DNA of 64,000 nt from Desulfovibrio sp. A2 (GTDB lineage: Bacteria; Desulfobacterota; Desulfovibrionia; Desulfovibrionales; Desulfovibrionaceae), in NCBI RefSeq assembly GCF_000226255.1, contig NZ_AGFG01000054.1, forward strand, positions 1-64,000, read 5' to 3'. Of the stretch, positions 15,093 to 25,070 are shown piece by piece; the stretch's first letter is position 1; each line of letters begins with the position of its first letter. Below the pieces are notes generated by a model. It saw only the letters and a list, made by a program, of their open reading frames with translations, was not told the origin of the DNA and ran no database searches. A program made the position numbers and the translations under genes.

Positions 15093-18000
15093 ATGATCGG
15101 TCGCCTGCGCACCGCCCTTGCGCGCTGCCTGGCGTGTTTTCCCCTGCGGCATCTGCTGTCGCGCGCGGCGCCGCCCACGCCGGGTCTGCGCCTGCGCCTG
15201 GTGGGGTGGTGCTTTCTGGTCTGCCTGCTGCCGCTTGGCATCGTCAGCGCGGTGTTCGTGCAGGTGACCACGGTGCAGACCGACAGCTACCTGCACGCGC
15301 AGGGGCGCACCCTGGCGGACGCGGCCTCGTTGCAGCTCACCCGCCTGTCACGCACGGCAGAGGCCCTGGCGCGGGTGGTGGCCGGGCTGCGCGCCGAATA
15401 CGACGGCGACATGCCCGGCCTGCGCCAGCGGCTGTCCGAGTTGCACGGCCTGTGGCCGCGCGCCTGCATCGAGGTGTTCGACATGGGGGCCGAACCCGTG
15501 GTGCGGTTGCTGCCCGCCGGGGGGCCGCCGGACGGTGTGACGCTGGACGGGGCGCTGGTGGTGCGGCAGGCCCTGCGGGGGCTGTCGCGGCGCGACGTGT
15601 TCCGCTCGGCGGACGGGCTGGCCATCAAGGCGGTGGTGCCGATCATCGTGTCCCAGGGGGACGGTGGCAGCGCCGGAGCGGACCGCAAGCGTCCGTCGCC
15701 GCTGCCCGCGCCCATGGGCCCGGCCGCGCTGCCGGAATCGTCCATGTCCGCCGTGCCCCAGATGTCGCAACTGTCGCCGATGGCCCCCTTCGCGCCGTTT
15801 GCCCCCTTGGCGTCGGACGTGGAGGACATGGCTGGGCGGGTGGACATGGAAGGGCTGGCGTCCCGCCAGCAGGGGCGCATCGTGGGGGCGGCGGTGGTGT
15901 CGTTCCCCATGAACAGGGCGCTGTTGCGCGGGCTGGGCGACGCCGTGCGGGCCGACGTGGCGGTGTTCGACCTGGGCGGCCAACGGCCGCGCGGCACGCT
16001 GTTTCCCGGCGACGGCACGGCAGACGTGGCCGACTGGCCGGACCGGCCCGATCTGGCCCAGGGCCTGGGCCAGGGCGCACAGCAGGCATTCTCGTGGTGG
16101 GGCACGGGCCGGAGCGGTTCCGCGCCGTCGCTTTTCCCCATGGAGTGGCCGGGTGGGCGAGCAGGGGCGTCCGGCCTGTTGCCGGGCGGCATCGGCCAGG
16201 GATCGGAACTGCCGTTCCTGCAACGCTACGAGCAGGTGGCGGGCAGGCCGTACCTGGTCAGCTACCAGCCCTTGCCGGGCGGCAGCGGCATTCCGGCGGG
16301 CGCGCTGGCGGTGTTCGTGGACGTGGAGCCGCAGCGTTCGCGGCTGCACACCGCCGTGGAATACACCCTGCTGGCGGCGGTGGTGGCCCTGGGGCTGTCC
16401 ATCTGCACCGGGTTTTTCATCGCCGACCGGGTGGTGCGCCCGCTGCACGAGCTGCTGCACGCCCTGCGCCGCATTTCGCTCGGCAACTACAGCGAACGCC
16501 TGCCCCCGGCGGGCATGGCCGAAATCGGCCAGTTGGCCCAGGCCGTGAACCACATGGCCTCCACGCTGGAGGAAAACCGCACCAGCCTGCTGGGCGCGTT
16601 GCAGGAAAAGGTGGAGTCCGGCGAACGTCTGGCCCGCGCCAACCGCGAACTGGAACTGCTGAACTGGGAACTGACCCGCGCCCAGGCCAACTACCGGCGC
16701 ATTTTCGAGGAATCGGCCCAGGGCATCTACCAGTCCACGCCCCAGGGGCGCTTTCTGCGGGTGAATCCGGCCATGGCGCGCATGTTCGGCTATTCCTCGC
16801 CTTACGAGATGGTATCGTCGGTGACGGATATCGGCGAACAGCTCTACGTGCGCCCCGGCGAGCGCGAGGAACTGCTGCGCCGCCTGCGCCACGAGGGGCG
16901 GGTGTCGGTGGAGACCTGCCTGCGCAGGCGCGACGCCAGCGTGGTGTACGTGGCGCTGACCGCACGCGCTGTCACCGGCGAAACCGGTGAGCAGTTGTAC
17001 ATGGAAGGGGCGGTGCACGACATCACCGAGCGCGTGGAACGCCACCGCGCCGAGCGCGAACGCGAGGCCGCCGAGGCGGCCAGCCGGGCCAAGACGCAGT
17101 TGCTGGCCCGCATGAGCCACGAGGTGCGCACCCCCCTCAACGCCCTGCTGGGCATGGCCGACGTGCTGGACCGCACGCCGCTGGCCCCGGAGCAGCGCGG
17201 CTACCTCGACGTGCTGCGCAACTCCGGGCATTCGCTGCTGGCCCTTTTGAACGACGTGCTGGACTTTTCCCGCCTGGAGGCGGGGCGGGTGGTGCCGGAA
17301 CGGGTGGGCTTTCGGCTGGGCGAACTCATGGAGCAGGTCTGCCGCCAGATGGAGCCCGCCGCAGGCGTGGACGGAGCAGGCGGGCGCGACCTGCGCCTGA
17401 ACTGGGCCGTGCTGCCCGGCGTGCCGGATGCGCTGGTGGGCGACCCGCTGCGGTTGCGCCAGATTCTCGGCAACCTGGTCTCCAATGCGGTAAAGTTTAC
17501 CCCCGCCGGGCGGGTGATGGTGCTGGCACAGCCCGCCGACGGCAACGTGCCGGGCCGCGACGGCCCGCTTCCGCCAGACGGGTGCGGGCCGGGCGGGGGC
17601 TGGCCGGACGGGGGCGGTGGGCCTGCTGCCGGTACGGCCTGCGGCGATGCGGCGTGCCGTGCGCTGCAGGGCCGGAAGGTGGAGGTGCTGTTTTCCGTGG
17701 CGGACACGGGCATCGGCATTTCGCCGGAACATCAGGAAGTGGTGTTCGAAAGCTTCATGCAGGCGGATTCGTCCATCACCCGGCAGTATGGGGGCACCGG
17801 CCTTGGGCTGTCCATCTGCCGGGCGCTGGTGGAGATGCTGGGCGGGGCCATCTGGCTGGAAAGCGCCCCCGGCCGGGGCACCACCGTGTATTTCACCCTG
17901 CCCATGCAACCCGCGCAGGAGGCGGAGCGTGGGATCGCCGCCGACGTTGCCGGGGATGCGGAAACGAAGGATGCGACGGGCGCGACGGGTGCGGACGGCG

Positions 18001-18710
18001 GCGGGGCAATCGATGGACGCGGCACCCCCACGCGGACGGGCGTGCCCGACATTGCGGGCGATGCGCCGGATGGTCGGGCAGACGTTCGGTCGGACGCGCG
18101 GGCGGACATTCGTGAAGACGTGCGGGCCGATGTCCCCGATGCAGGAGGGGGCGGAGAATGCGCCCCTGCGGCGCGGCCCCTGTCCGTGCTGCTGGTGGAA
18201 GACAGCCCCAGCAACCGGCTGCTCTTTTCGCTGTACCTGCGCGGGCGGCCCTGCGCCATCACCGAGGCCCACAACGGCGAAGAGGGCGTGGCCGCCTATG
18301 CCGCAGCCCGGTTCGACCTGGTGTTCATGGACATCGAGATGCCGGTGATGGACGGCTACCGGGCCACGCGGGCCATCCGCGCCCTGGAGCGCGAGCGGGG
18401 GCTGCCGCCCGTGCCGGTCATCGCCCTGACGGCGCACGTGGTGGGTGAGTTCCGCGACGATTGCGCGGCGGCGGGCTGCACCAGTTTTCTGGCCAAGCCC
18501 TTCTCGCGCGGCGAACTGCTGCGCTGCATGGCCCTGTACGGGCCTACTGGCCAAGGGGATGGCGAGGGCGCCTGCGCCGGTGATGCTGGCAGGCCCGCCG
18601 GAGATGGCGGTGCGGCCGGGCTTGATGGACTGGACAGGGGGGACGATGCCGAAGCCGCCGAGACCACCGCAACTGGGGACGGCGGGGCGCACGAGGGACG
18701 CGCGACCTGA
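15093..18710 (+). CDS. Membrane hybrid sensor histidine kinase (HAMP-PAS-HisKA-HATPase-REC)
   Basis: 1205 residues from the ATG at 15093. TM1 lies near 31-58, then a long periplasmic sensor domain (~60-420) with a low-complexity Ser/Pro/Met insertion, and TM2 near 423-445. HAMP follows (~445-500), then a coiled coil, and a PAS domain from ~532 (NYRRIFEESAQGIYQSTPQG). The H-box MSHEVRTPLNALLG is near 673, N-box NLVSNAVKFTPAG, G1 DTGIGI and G2 GTGLGLSI. A Gly-rich insertion sits inside the ATPase domain, and a repetitive Asp/Arg/Ala linker (~945-1025) leads to a receiver domain with FMDIEMPVMDG and AKPF. All phosphorelay residues are present. No response regulator is adjacent, so output partner and signal are unknown. 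Confidence 0.9.
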   Translation: MIGRLRTALARCLACFPLRHLLSRAAPPTPGLRLRLVGWCFLVCLLPLGIVSAVFVQVTTVQTDSYLHAQGRTLADAASLQLTRLSRTAEALARVVAGLRAEYDGDMPGLRQRLSELHGLWPRACIEVFDMGAEPVVRLLPAGGPPDGVTLDGALVVRQALRGLSRRDVFRSADGLAIKAVVPIIVSQGDGGSAGADRKRPSPLPAPMGPAALPESSMSAVPQMSQLSPMAPFAPFAPLASDVEDMAGRVDMEGLASRQQGRIVGAAVVSFPMNRALLRGLGDAVRADVAVFDLGGQRPRGTLFPGDGTADVADWPDRPDLAQGLGQGAQQAFSWWGTGRSGSAPSLFPMEWPGGRAGASGLLPGGIGQGSELPFLQRYEQVAGRPYLVSYQPLPGGSGIPAGALAVFVDVEPQRSRLHTAVEYTLLAAVVALGLSICTGFFIADRVVRPLHELLHALRRISLGNYSERLPPAGMAEIGQLAQAVNHMASTLEENRTSLLGALQEKVESGERLARANRELELLNWELTRAQANYRRIFEESAQGIYQSTPQGRFLRVNPAMARMFGYSSPYEMVSSVTDIGEQLYVRPGEREELLRRLRHEGRVSVETCLRRRDASVVYVALTARAVTGETGEQLYMEGAVHDITERVERHRAEREREAAEAASRAKTQLLARMSHEVRTPLNALLGMADVLDRTPLAPEQRGYLDVLRNSGHSLLALLNDVLDFSRLEAGRVVPERVGFRLGELMEQVCRQMEPAAGVDGAGGRDLRLNWAVLPGVPDALVGDPLRLRQILGNLVSNAVKFTPAGRVMVLAQPADGNVPGRDGPLPPDGCGPGGGWPDGGGGPAAGTACGDAACRALQGRKVEVLFSVADTGIGISPEHQEVVFESFMQADSSITRQYGGTGLGLSICRALVEMLGGAIWLESAPGRGTTVYFTLPMQPAQEAERGIAADVAGDAETKDATGATGADGGGAIDGRGTPTRTGVPDIAGDAPDGRADVRSDARADIREDVRADVPDAGGGGECAPAARPLSVLLVEDSPSNRLLFSLYLRGRPCAITEAHNGEEGVAAYAAARFDLVFMDIEMPVMDGYRATRAIRALERERGLPPVPVIALTAHVVGEFRDDCAAAGCTSFLAKPFSRGELLRCMALYGPTGQGDGEGACAGDAGRPAGDGGAAGLDGLDRGDDAEAAETTATGDGGAHEGRAT

Positions 18711-18768
18711 TGGGGTGCGGGCGGACGCCCGGCCCCACGGGAAAGGCTTCGGTCTTTCGGGGATGCTT

Positions 18769-20187
18769 CTAGCGCAGCCCGGCCACGGACAGCACCAGTT
18801 CCGCCGCCATGCGTCCGCCGCCCCGGCGGGGGGCCATCCATTCCTCGAAGCGGCGGCACACCCCGTCACGCTGCAGGGGGGTGCGCAACTGTTGCAGCAG
18901 GGCCTCGGCCAGCGCGTCGCCGTCGGCCACCTCCGTCAGCAGTCCGGCCTCGGCCAGGCCGCCGCCCACCCACGCGAAGTTTTCCCGCGACGGCCCCACG
19001 CAAGGCGCCACGCCGTGCGTCAGGGGTTCCAGAAAGTTCTGGCCGCCCAGCCGCGCCAGCGAACCGCCCACGAACACGGCGGTGGCGCTGGCGTACAGCG
19101 CGGCAAGCTCGCCGAACACGTCCCACACCAGCACCGTGCCCCGCGCGGCAGGCTCGCCGCCGGGCGCGCCCGTGCGCCGCGAGCGCAGTTCCCACGGCAG
19201 GCCGGCCTGTTCCAGCGCGTTCACCCATGCGGGCACGCGGTGCATGTGGCGGGGGGCCACGGCGATGTCCGCGTCGGGCCGTTCCTGCAAGAGGCGCTGG
19301 ATGACCGGCAGCAGGGCGGTTTCCTCTTCCTCGCGCACCGAGCCCAGCACCACCAGCGGGGCGGATGGGCGCAGCACCGTGCCGGTCAGGGCCGGGACCG
19401 GGGCGGGAGAGGGCGCGGGCGACGTCTGGGGTGAGGCCTGGGACGACGGTTGCCCCGCAGGCGGGGGCACGGCCCGGTCGAACTTGATGTTGGGCATGAC
19501 CGAGGTCCGGTCGTGCCCGAACAGCAGGCCGAAGCGTTGGGCGTCGTCGGGCGAGATGGCGGCGATGCGCGCCGGGGCCATGGACCGCCAGAAGTCCGGC
19601 GTGAGCAGATACCCGGCCAGGGTGCGCGGGGTCATGCGGCCGTTGGCCACGGCCACGGGAATGGACCGCGCGGCGCAGGCGGACAGCAGGCCGGGCCACA
19701 GCTCCGTTTCCAGCAGGGCCACGGCGCAGGGCCGGGCCTGATCCAGCGCCCGGCGCATCAGGTGCGGCTCGTCGAAGGGAAAGTAGCGCACCTGCACGTG
19801 CAGCCCCGGCCGGTGCTCCACGGCCCAGTCGCGGGCCTTTTCCAGCACGTCCACCCCCTGCCGGGTGCACGAGGTGAGCAGCACGGACAGCTTTCCGTCA
19901 GCGGAAAAGGGCGGGCAGGACCGGGGGCAATCCCCGGCGGCGGGATCGTTTCCGGCGGATGCGGCAAGGCCGCCGTCCAGATGGCGCAGCAGTTCCCACG
20001 CCAGATACGCCTCGCCGCCCGAGGCCGCCTGCACCCACAGGTGGGCCGCCTGGGCCCATCCATCGGGCACCAGACGCTGGTCGTAGCCTTCGGCCAGGCG
20101 GGCGTTGCGGCGCAGCAGGGGGCGCGCCATGCGCCACACGCCGCCGTAGACGGCCAGCAGCGCCGCGTGCAGATGGTCGGGCTTCAT
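18769..20187 (-). CDS. waaA: 3-deoxy-D-manno-octulosonic acid transferase (Kdo transferase)
   Basis: 472 residues. A short hydrophobic N-terminus precedes the GT-B fold: WVQAASGGEAYLAWELLRHL, VQVRYFPFDEPHLMRRAL, LLETELWPGLL and VANGRMTPRTLAGY match the WaaA/KdtA N-domain. The C-domain has VLGSVREEEETALLPVI and the donor-binding VLVWDVFGELAALYASATAVFVGGS plus GGQNFLEPLTHG. It attaches Kdo to lipid A at the inner membrane. Low-complexity Pro/Ser/Gln runs around residue 245 are atypical. kdsD, the Kdo precursor isomerase, is 40 kb away in the same window. Confidence 0.92.
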   Translation of the reverse strand: MKPDHLHAALLAVYGGVWRMARPLLRRNARLAEGYDQRLVPDGWAQAAHLWVQAASGGEAYLAWELLRHLDGGLAASAGNDPAAGDCPRSCPPFSADGKLSVLLTSCTRQGVDVLEKARDWAVEHRPGLHVQVRYFPFDEPHLMRRALDQARPCAVALLETELWPGLLSACAARSIPVAVANGRMTPRTLAGYLLTPDFWRSMAPARIAAISPDDAQRFGLLFGHDRTSVMPNIKFDRAVPPPAGQPSSQASPQTSPAPSPAPVPALTGTVLRPSAPLVVLGSVREEEETALLPVIQRLLQERPDADIAVAPRHMHRVPAWVNALEQAGLPWELRSRRTGAPGGEPAARGTVLVWDVFGELAALYASATAVFVGGSLARLGGQNFLEPLTHGVAPCVGPSRENFAWVGGGLAEAGLLTEVADGDALAEALLQQLRTPLQRDGVCRRFEEWMAPRRGGGRMAAELVLSVAGLR

Positions 20188-20250
20188 GCGGGAACCTTTT
20201 TGCGGAACAGGAAGAAAGAGGTGTTCGGGGAGGGCGCGTTCAGCCCGCGT

Positions 20251-20949
20251 TCAGTCCGCGTTGACGGCCAGTTCGCCGTCGCGCGGCGCGGCGTCGTGCA
20301 GGGCAATGCCCAGCCGCTCGGACAGGGCGCGTTCGATGTCCACGGCCTGCTCGTGCGATTCGCGGATGCGTTCGCGGATGCGCTCGGTGCGCCCGTACCG
20401 CTCGACGAGGTCGTCGAAGCGTTCCTCCAGCGTCACCAGCCGGTCGTGCTTCACGCGCTTGTCGGCGTAGATGATGATCAGCGGCAGGAACCATTCGGTC
20501 ACGGTAACGTCCACCCGCCACGGCCAGTGCACGTGGTGCATCACCCCTTGGGCGATGTGCGGGTTGCCCGTCTCGTGCAGGGTCCACGCGCCGCCGAGTT
20601 GGGCGTGGTTGCCCCCGTGGCGGATGGTGTAGTCCTTGGCGATGTCGTGCAGCAGGGCGCTGGCCAGCACCGAAGGCAGGTGCAGGTCCGCCCCGCCACT
20701 GCTGGCAAGGGCCGCTCGGGCCAGCGCCATGGCCATTTCGGCCACCATGCTGCTGTGCGCGCGGATGTGGTCGGGCATGGCGTAGCGGTCCCACAGGGCG
20801 TGGCAGGCGGCCGCGTCGGGCACGGGCCAGGCGTGCGAGGGCGCGAAGCTGATCGGCGGCAGGTCGTCCACGGTCATGCAGCGGCGCGCCGCCGCCTCGC
20901 GCGGGGTTTCCGCGTCGCCCGTGAAGGGCATTTCCACGGTGGCGGTCAT
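20251..20949 (-). CDS. HD-domain metal-dependent phosphohydrolase
   Basis: 232 residues from the ATG at 20949, with GAGGAGACTGC upstream. The HD signature is complete: H near residue 67 (HIRAHSSMVAEMAMALA), the HD pair in SALLHDIAKDY and the later Asp in YADKRVKHDR. The arrangement HDIAKDY...GGNHAQLGGAWTL resembles the HDIG-type hydrolases that act on nucleotides or tRNA ends. A Ser/Gly-rich insertion lies between the first two motifs. It sits 63 nt upstream of waaA on the same strand, so they may share a transcript. Substrate unknown. Confidence 0.85.
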   Translation of the reverse strand: MTATVEMPFTGDAETPREAAARRCMTVDDLPPISFAPSHAWPVPDAAACHALWDRYAMPDHIRAHSSMVAEMAMALARAALASSGGADLHLPSVLASALLHDIAKDYTIRHGGNHAQLGGAWTLHETGNPHIAQGVMHHVHWPWRVDVTVTEWFLPLIIIYADKRVKHDRLVTLEERFDDLVERYGRTERIRERIRESHEQAVDIERALSERLGIALHDAAPRDGELAVNAD

Positions 20950-21416
20950 GCAGTCTCCTCTGGCGGGGCGCGGGCCGGGCGGACCGCAGGATGCCGGTCC
21001 CGTGCGATGCGCCGCGCGTTCACCACATCCACAACCATAACCACTGGCCGAGCAAAAGGCAAAGCGCGGGCCGTCCTGCCTGCCCGGCCTGTCCTGCCTG
21101 CCCGTCCTGCCCGGCCAGTGGCCATGGTGGCGGGCGCTTCCGCCGCCGGACGTGGTCCCGTCTCGTTGACAGCAGCCCTTGGCACGGCGTAGCACCATCG
21201 GGACACGGTGCGGAGGGCATGGGGTTGCCCGCGCGAAACCGTGCGGGCGGCGGGCCATGCCCCAGGGGCGGTTCCGCCGTCGTGTCGCGCCGCTCCGGCA
21301 TGCAGTGTCCGGCGGCGCATCATCGTCCGGCGGGCGGCCCGCAAGGTTCGGCCCACAGCGGCCATCCGGAACCATCCGGGTTCACCGCCGACGCATCGAG
21401 AGGCAGGAAGACCAAC
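20950..21416. other. Intergenic region upstream of hypD
   Basis: 467 bp between the divergent HD-domain gene and hypD. It contains a short-period repeat run of CCTGCCTGCCCGGCCTGT type (21075-21115). No gene or clear promoter is recognised. Confidence 0.35.
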
Positions 21417-22514
21417 GTGAGCGTGAATTTCTCCACGGCCTTCAAGGACCCGGACCTTTCCCGCAGCCTCGTCGAGCGGCTGCACCGCGAACTGGACCGC
21501 CCCCTGCGCTTCATGGAAGTGTGCGGCACCCACACCGTGGCCATCTTTCAGAGCGGCATGCGCCCGCTGCTGCCCGCCGGGGTGAAGCACCTGTCCGGCC
21601 CCGGCTGCCCGGTGTGCGTGACCCACGAAAGCGAGGTGGCCGCCTACCTGCAACTGGCCGAAAAGCCCGGCGTGATCATCGCCACCTTCGGCGACCTGAT
21701 GCGCGTGCCCGGCCCCGGCGGGGCCAACCTGAAGCTGGCGCAGGCCCAGGGCGCGCGGGTGGAGATCGTCTATTCCGCCCATGACGCGCTGAAGCTGGCC
21801 GCCGACAACCCCGGCGACACCGTGGTCTTCCTCGGCATCGGGTTCGAGACCACCGCCCCCACCGTGGCCGCCACGGTGCTCATGGCGCGCGAGCAGGGGC
21901 TGAAGAACTTCTGCGTGCTCTCGTTCCACAAGCTGGTGCCGCCCGCGCTGCGCGCCCTGCTGGCCGACCCGGACTGCGCCGTGGACGCCTTTCTGCTGCC
22001 TGGGCACGTTTCCACCATTCTCGGCGTGGAGCCCTACCGTTTCGTGGCCGACGAATTCCACACCCCCGGCATCATCGCCGGGTTCGACCCCGTGGACATC
22101 CTGCAGGCCCTGCTGATCATGGTGGAGCAGCGCAAGTCGGGCCAGTTCGCCATCGTCAATTCCTACCGCCGGGCCGTGGACGACGCGGGCAACCCCCGCG
22201 CGCGCGAGATTCTGGACACCGTGTTCCAACCTGCGGACGCCCTGTGGCGCGGCATCGGCTGCATTCCCGGCAGCGGGCTGGTGTTCCGCCCCGAATTCGC
22301 GCAGTTCGACGCCATGCCCCGCTTGGGGCTGACGCTGCCCGAGGCCAAGCCCATCGCGGGCTGCAAGTGCGGCGACGTGCTGAAGGGCAAGATGCAGCCC
22401 AGCGACTGTCCGCTCTTCGCCAAGGCCTGCACGCCCGCCAAGCCCGTGGGGCCGTGCATGGTTTCCACCGAGGGCAGCTGCGCCGCCTACTTCAAGTACC
22501 ACGTGGAGGCATGA
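21417..22514 (+). CDS. hypD: [NiFe]-hydrogenase maturation protein HypD
   Basis: 365 residues from a GTG at 21417, preceded by AGGAAG. It holds the family's invariant cysteines: MEVCGTHT near residue 35, GPGCPVCVTHE near 62-66, and the C-terminal [4Fe-4S] ligands in CKCGDVLKGK, SDCPLFAKACTP and GPCMVSTEGSCAAY. GFETTAPT is also diagnostic. HypD with HypC builds the Fe(CN)2CO group of [NiFe] hydrogenases in the cytoplasm. Only hypE follows; hypC, hypF, hypA and hypB must be elsewhere. Confidence 0.97.
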   Translation: MSVNFSTAFKDPDLSRSLVERLHRELDRPLRFMEVCGTHTVAIFQSGMRPLLPAGVKHLSGPGCPVCVTHESEVAAYLQLAEKPGVIIATFGDLMRVPGPGGANLKLAQAQGARVEIVYSAHDALKLAADNPGDTVVFLGIGFETTAPTVAATVLMAREQGLKNFCVLSFHKLVPPALRALLADPDCAVDAFLLPGHVSTILGVEPYRFVADEFHTPGIIAGFDPVDILQALLIMVEQRKSGQFAIVNSYRRAVDDAGNPRAREILDTVFQPADALWRGIGCIPGSGLVFRPEFAQFDAMPRLGLTLPEAKPIAGCKCGDVLKGKMQPSDCPLFAKACTPAKPVGPCMVSTEGSCAAYFKYHVEA

Positions 22515-22518
22515 CCGC

Positions 22519-23544
22519 ATGGCCGGGGATACGCTACTTCTCGACTACGGCAGCGGCGGCAAGGCCGCGCACCGGCTCATTGGCGAACTGTTCCTGAAGC
22601 ATTTCGACAATCCCGTGCTGCGCACGCTGGACGACGCCGCCCGGCTGGAACTGACCGGACCGCTGGCCATGAGCACCGACAGCTACGTGGTGGACCCGTT
22701 GTTCTTTCCCGGCGGCGACATCGGCACGCTGGCCGTGCACGGCACCGTCAACGACGTGGCCATGCTGGGCGCGCGGCCCCGCTACCTGAGCTGCGGGTTC
22801 ATCCTGGAAGAAGGGCTGGACATGGAGGTGCTGGAGCGCATCGTCGCCTCCATGGGCAACGCCGCGCGCGAGGCCGGGGTGTGCATCGTCACCGGCGACA
22901 CCAAGGTGGTGCCGCGCGGCATGGCCGACAAGGTGTTCATCAACACCACCGGCATCGGCGAGATCATCGTCAATCCTTCGCCCAGCGGGCATTCCGCCAG
23001 GCCGGGCGACGCCGTCATCGTCAGCGGCACCATGGGCGACCACGGGCTGACCATTCTGTCGCACCGCGAAGGGCTGAACTTCTCCGCCGACGTGCGCAGC
23101 GATTCCGCCGCGCTCAACGGGCTGACCGAACGGCTGCTGCTGGAGGTGGGCGACATCCACGTGCTGCGCGACCCCACGCGCGGCGGCCTGGCCACCACCC
23201 TCAACGAAATCGCCGGGCAGTCGGGCGCGGTGCTGCGCATCGCCGAGCGGGACATTCCCGTGCGCGACGCCGTGCGCGAGGGCTGTTCCTTCCTCGGGCT
23301 GGACCCGCTGTACCTCGCCAACGAGGGCAAGTTGATCTGCATCCTGCCGCAGGAAAAGGCCGAAGCCGCCCTTGCCGTGCTGCGCCAGAGCCCCCTTGGC
23401 GCGGACGCCGCCCGCATCGGCACCGTGCTGGCCCCCGACGGCGCGGGCCCCGGCCGGGCCGGACAGGTCATCCTGGAAACGCCCATGGGCGGCCATCGCC
23501 TGCTCTCCATGCTGGAGGGCGAGCAGTTGCCGCGCATCTGCTGA
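22519..23544 (+). CDS. hypE: Carbamoyl-dehydratase HypE, hydrogenase maturation
   Basis: 341 residues, starting 4 nt after hypD, so surely co-translated in one operon. The PurM-like ATP-binding fold shows LLDYGSGGKAAHRLI, MSTDSYVVDPLFFPGGDIG, HGTVNDVAMLGARP and the GDTKVV segment. The protein ends in PRIC, keeping the essential C-terminal cysteine that carries carbamoyl and is dehydrated to thiocyanate, the source of the active-site cyanide ligands. HypF, the carbamoyl donor enzyme, is not in the window. Confidence 0.97.
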   Translation: MAGDTLLLDYGSGGKAAHRLIGELFLKHFDNPVLRTLDDAARLELTGPLAMSTDSYVVDPLFFPGGDIGTLAVHGTVNDVAMLGARPRYLSCGFILEEGLDMEVLERIVASMGNAAREAGVCIVTGDTKVVPRGMADKVFINTTGIGEIIVNPSPSGHSARPGDAVIVSGTMGDHGLTILSHREGLNFSADVRSDSAALNGLTERLLLEVGDIHVLRDPTRGGLATTLNEIAGQSGAVLRIAERDIPVRDAVREGCSFLGLDPLYLANEGKLICILPQEKAEAALAVLRQSPLGADAARIGTVLAPDGAGPGRAGQVILETPMGGHRLLSMLEGEQLPRIC

Positions 23545-23585
23545 CGCCGGGCGCGGCTGGCAAGAAAGAGAAAAGAGTTTGAATA

Positions 23586-23621
23586 CGAGAGAGGGGGGCT
23601 TTGAAAAGCCCCCCTCTCTCG
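23586..23621 (+). terminator. Terminator after hypDE
   Basis: Perfect 16-bp stem CGAGAGAGGGGGGCTT / AAGCCCCCCTCTCTCG with a 4-nt loop, 42 nt after hypE. Confidence 0.8.
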
Positions 23622-23661
23622 TGCTCTCACCCCGCAAACTTTTTGGTTGGGTGAAACGGAA

Positions 23662-23692
23662 AACGCCGCCGGGCTGCATGCCCGGCGGCGTT
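23662..23692 (-). terminator. Terminator after the sugar transferase gene
   Basis: Stem AACGCCGCCGGG / CCCGGCGGCGTT, 28 nt beyond the stop of the leftward transferase gene. TTTTCCGTTT follows on that strand. Confidence 0.75.
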
Positions 23693-23720
23693 CGTCATGT
23701 TGCGGGAAGGGTGCGGATGC

Positions 23721-25070
23721 CTATCGCGCCCCCTTGGGGAACAGGATGACCCCCACCGTCTTGAGCACGATCTTCAGGTCGAGCAGGGGCGACATGTTCT
23801 TGATGTAGTACAGGTCGTACTCCAGCTTGTAGCGGGCGTCTTCCACCGATGCGCCGTAGGGGTAGCACACCTGCGCCCAGCCGGTGACGCCCGGCTTCAC
23901 GGTGTGGCGCACGTAGAAATAGGGGATGACCTTTTCCAGTTCGCGCACGAATTCCATGCGCTCGGGGCGCGGGCCGATGAGCGACATGTCGCCGCGCAGC
24001 ACGTTCCACAGCTGGGGCAGTTCGTCGATGCGCACCTTGCGGATGAACTTGCCCACCTTGGTCACGCGGGTGTCGCCCTTCTGCGCCCACACCGCGCCGT
24101 GCTTTTCCGCGTCCACGGTCATGGAGCGGAACTTCAGCACCGTGAATTCCTTTTCGTGCAGGCCCACGCGCTTCTGCCTGTAGATCACCGGGCCGGGCGA
24201 TTCCAGCCGGATGACGATGGCGGCAATGGCCATGATCGGCAGGGTAAGCACCAGCAGAACGAACGACGTCAGCACGTCGAACACCCGCTTCAGGCGCTGC
24301 ATGGACCCCTGCGTGTTCAGGTTGAAGCCGTCTTCCATCAGCAGCCATTCGTCGCGGATGAGGCTGACGGGAATGCGCCCCACCACGTGCTCGTACAGGG
24401 TGCGGATGTCCACCACCATCAGGCCGCCCAGCTTGGCGCGCAGCAGTTCGCGGGCGATGTCCTCGTCCAGGGGAGCGTCGGGCAGCATGATCAGCATGGT
24501 GGCGTCGTGGGCGCGGGCCACCCCCAGCGGGTCGTACGAGGGGCCAAGGCACGGCCCGGCGTCGGCGTCCATGCCGCCCTCGCCCACGTAGCCCAGGATT
24601 TCGGCGTTGGGCATGCTCTGCGCCAGCAGGCTGCGCACCTTGCCCGCGCGGTCCACGCCCACCAGCACCACCCGCTGCCGGGTGACGAACCGCTTGCCGA
24701 TGCGGTGCCACACCACGCGCCAGGCAAGACACAGGGCCACCACCAGCACCAGCAGCAGCACGAAGGTGGACCGGTCGAAGCGCCAGCTTTCGAAGGAATA
24801 GAAGGTGAAGCCGGTGGCGATGACCCCCAGCACGGAGGCCACGCCCACCCGGGCCACGGAATCGCGAAAGTCTTCCTCGCCCACCGAGTAGCAGTCGAGC
24901 ACGTAGAACGACAGCAGGAAGAAGAAGGTGGTGAAGAACGAGGCGCCCGTGTAGTCGATGAGCACGCTGTACTCGTCGGGCAGCATGGTTTCGCCGACCA
25001 CGTACAGCGCGATGAGGATGCACAGGGCGTCCAGCAGGCGGAACAGGCTGTTGCGGATATTGTCGTTCAC
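23721..25070 (-). CDS. Undecaprenyl-phosphate sugar phosphotransferase (WcaJ type)
   Basis: 449 residues. The N-terminal half has about four membrane segments and a Rossmann-like domain (RVVLVGVDRAGKVRSLL). A further membrane segment (DVLTSFVLLVLTLPIMAIAAI) leads into the bacterial sugar-transferase catalytic domain: SPGPVIYRQKRVG, FTVLKFRSMT, KVRIDELPQLWNVLRGDMS and LIGPRPER. It transfers a hexose-1-phosphate to undecaprenyl phosphate at the inner membrane, starting an exopolysaccharide or O-unit. The GT4 gene lies 127 nt upstream on the same strand, and the epimerase diverges from it. Confidence 0.92.
   Translation of the reverse strand: MNDNIRNSLFRLLDALCILIALYVVGETMLPDEYSVLIDYTGASFFTTFFFLLSFYVLDCYSVGEEDFRDSVARVGVASVLGVIATGFTFYSFESWRFDRSTFVLLLVLVVALCLAWRVVWHRIGKRFVTRQRVVLVGVDRAGKVRSLLAQSMPNAEILGYVGEGGMDADAGPCLGPSYDPLGVARAHDATMLIMLPDAPLDEDIARELLRAKLGGLMVVDIRTLYEHVVGRIPVSLIRDEWLLMEDGFNLNTQGSMQRLKRVFDVLTSFVLLVLTLPIMAIAAIVIRLESPGPVIYRQKRVGLHEKEFTVLKFRSMTVDAEKHGAVWAQKGDTRVTKVGKFIRKVRIDELPQLWNVLRGDMSLIGPRPERMEFVRELEKVIPYFYVRHTVKPGVTGWAQVCYPYGASVEDARYKLEYDLYYIKNMSPLLDLKIVLKTVGVILFPKGAR

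Noticed and set aside
15348..18869. Very long minus-strand open frame opposite the histidine kinase
   Set aside because: The kinase on the + strand has all phosphorelay motifs; the opposite frame is a codon-bias shadow.
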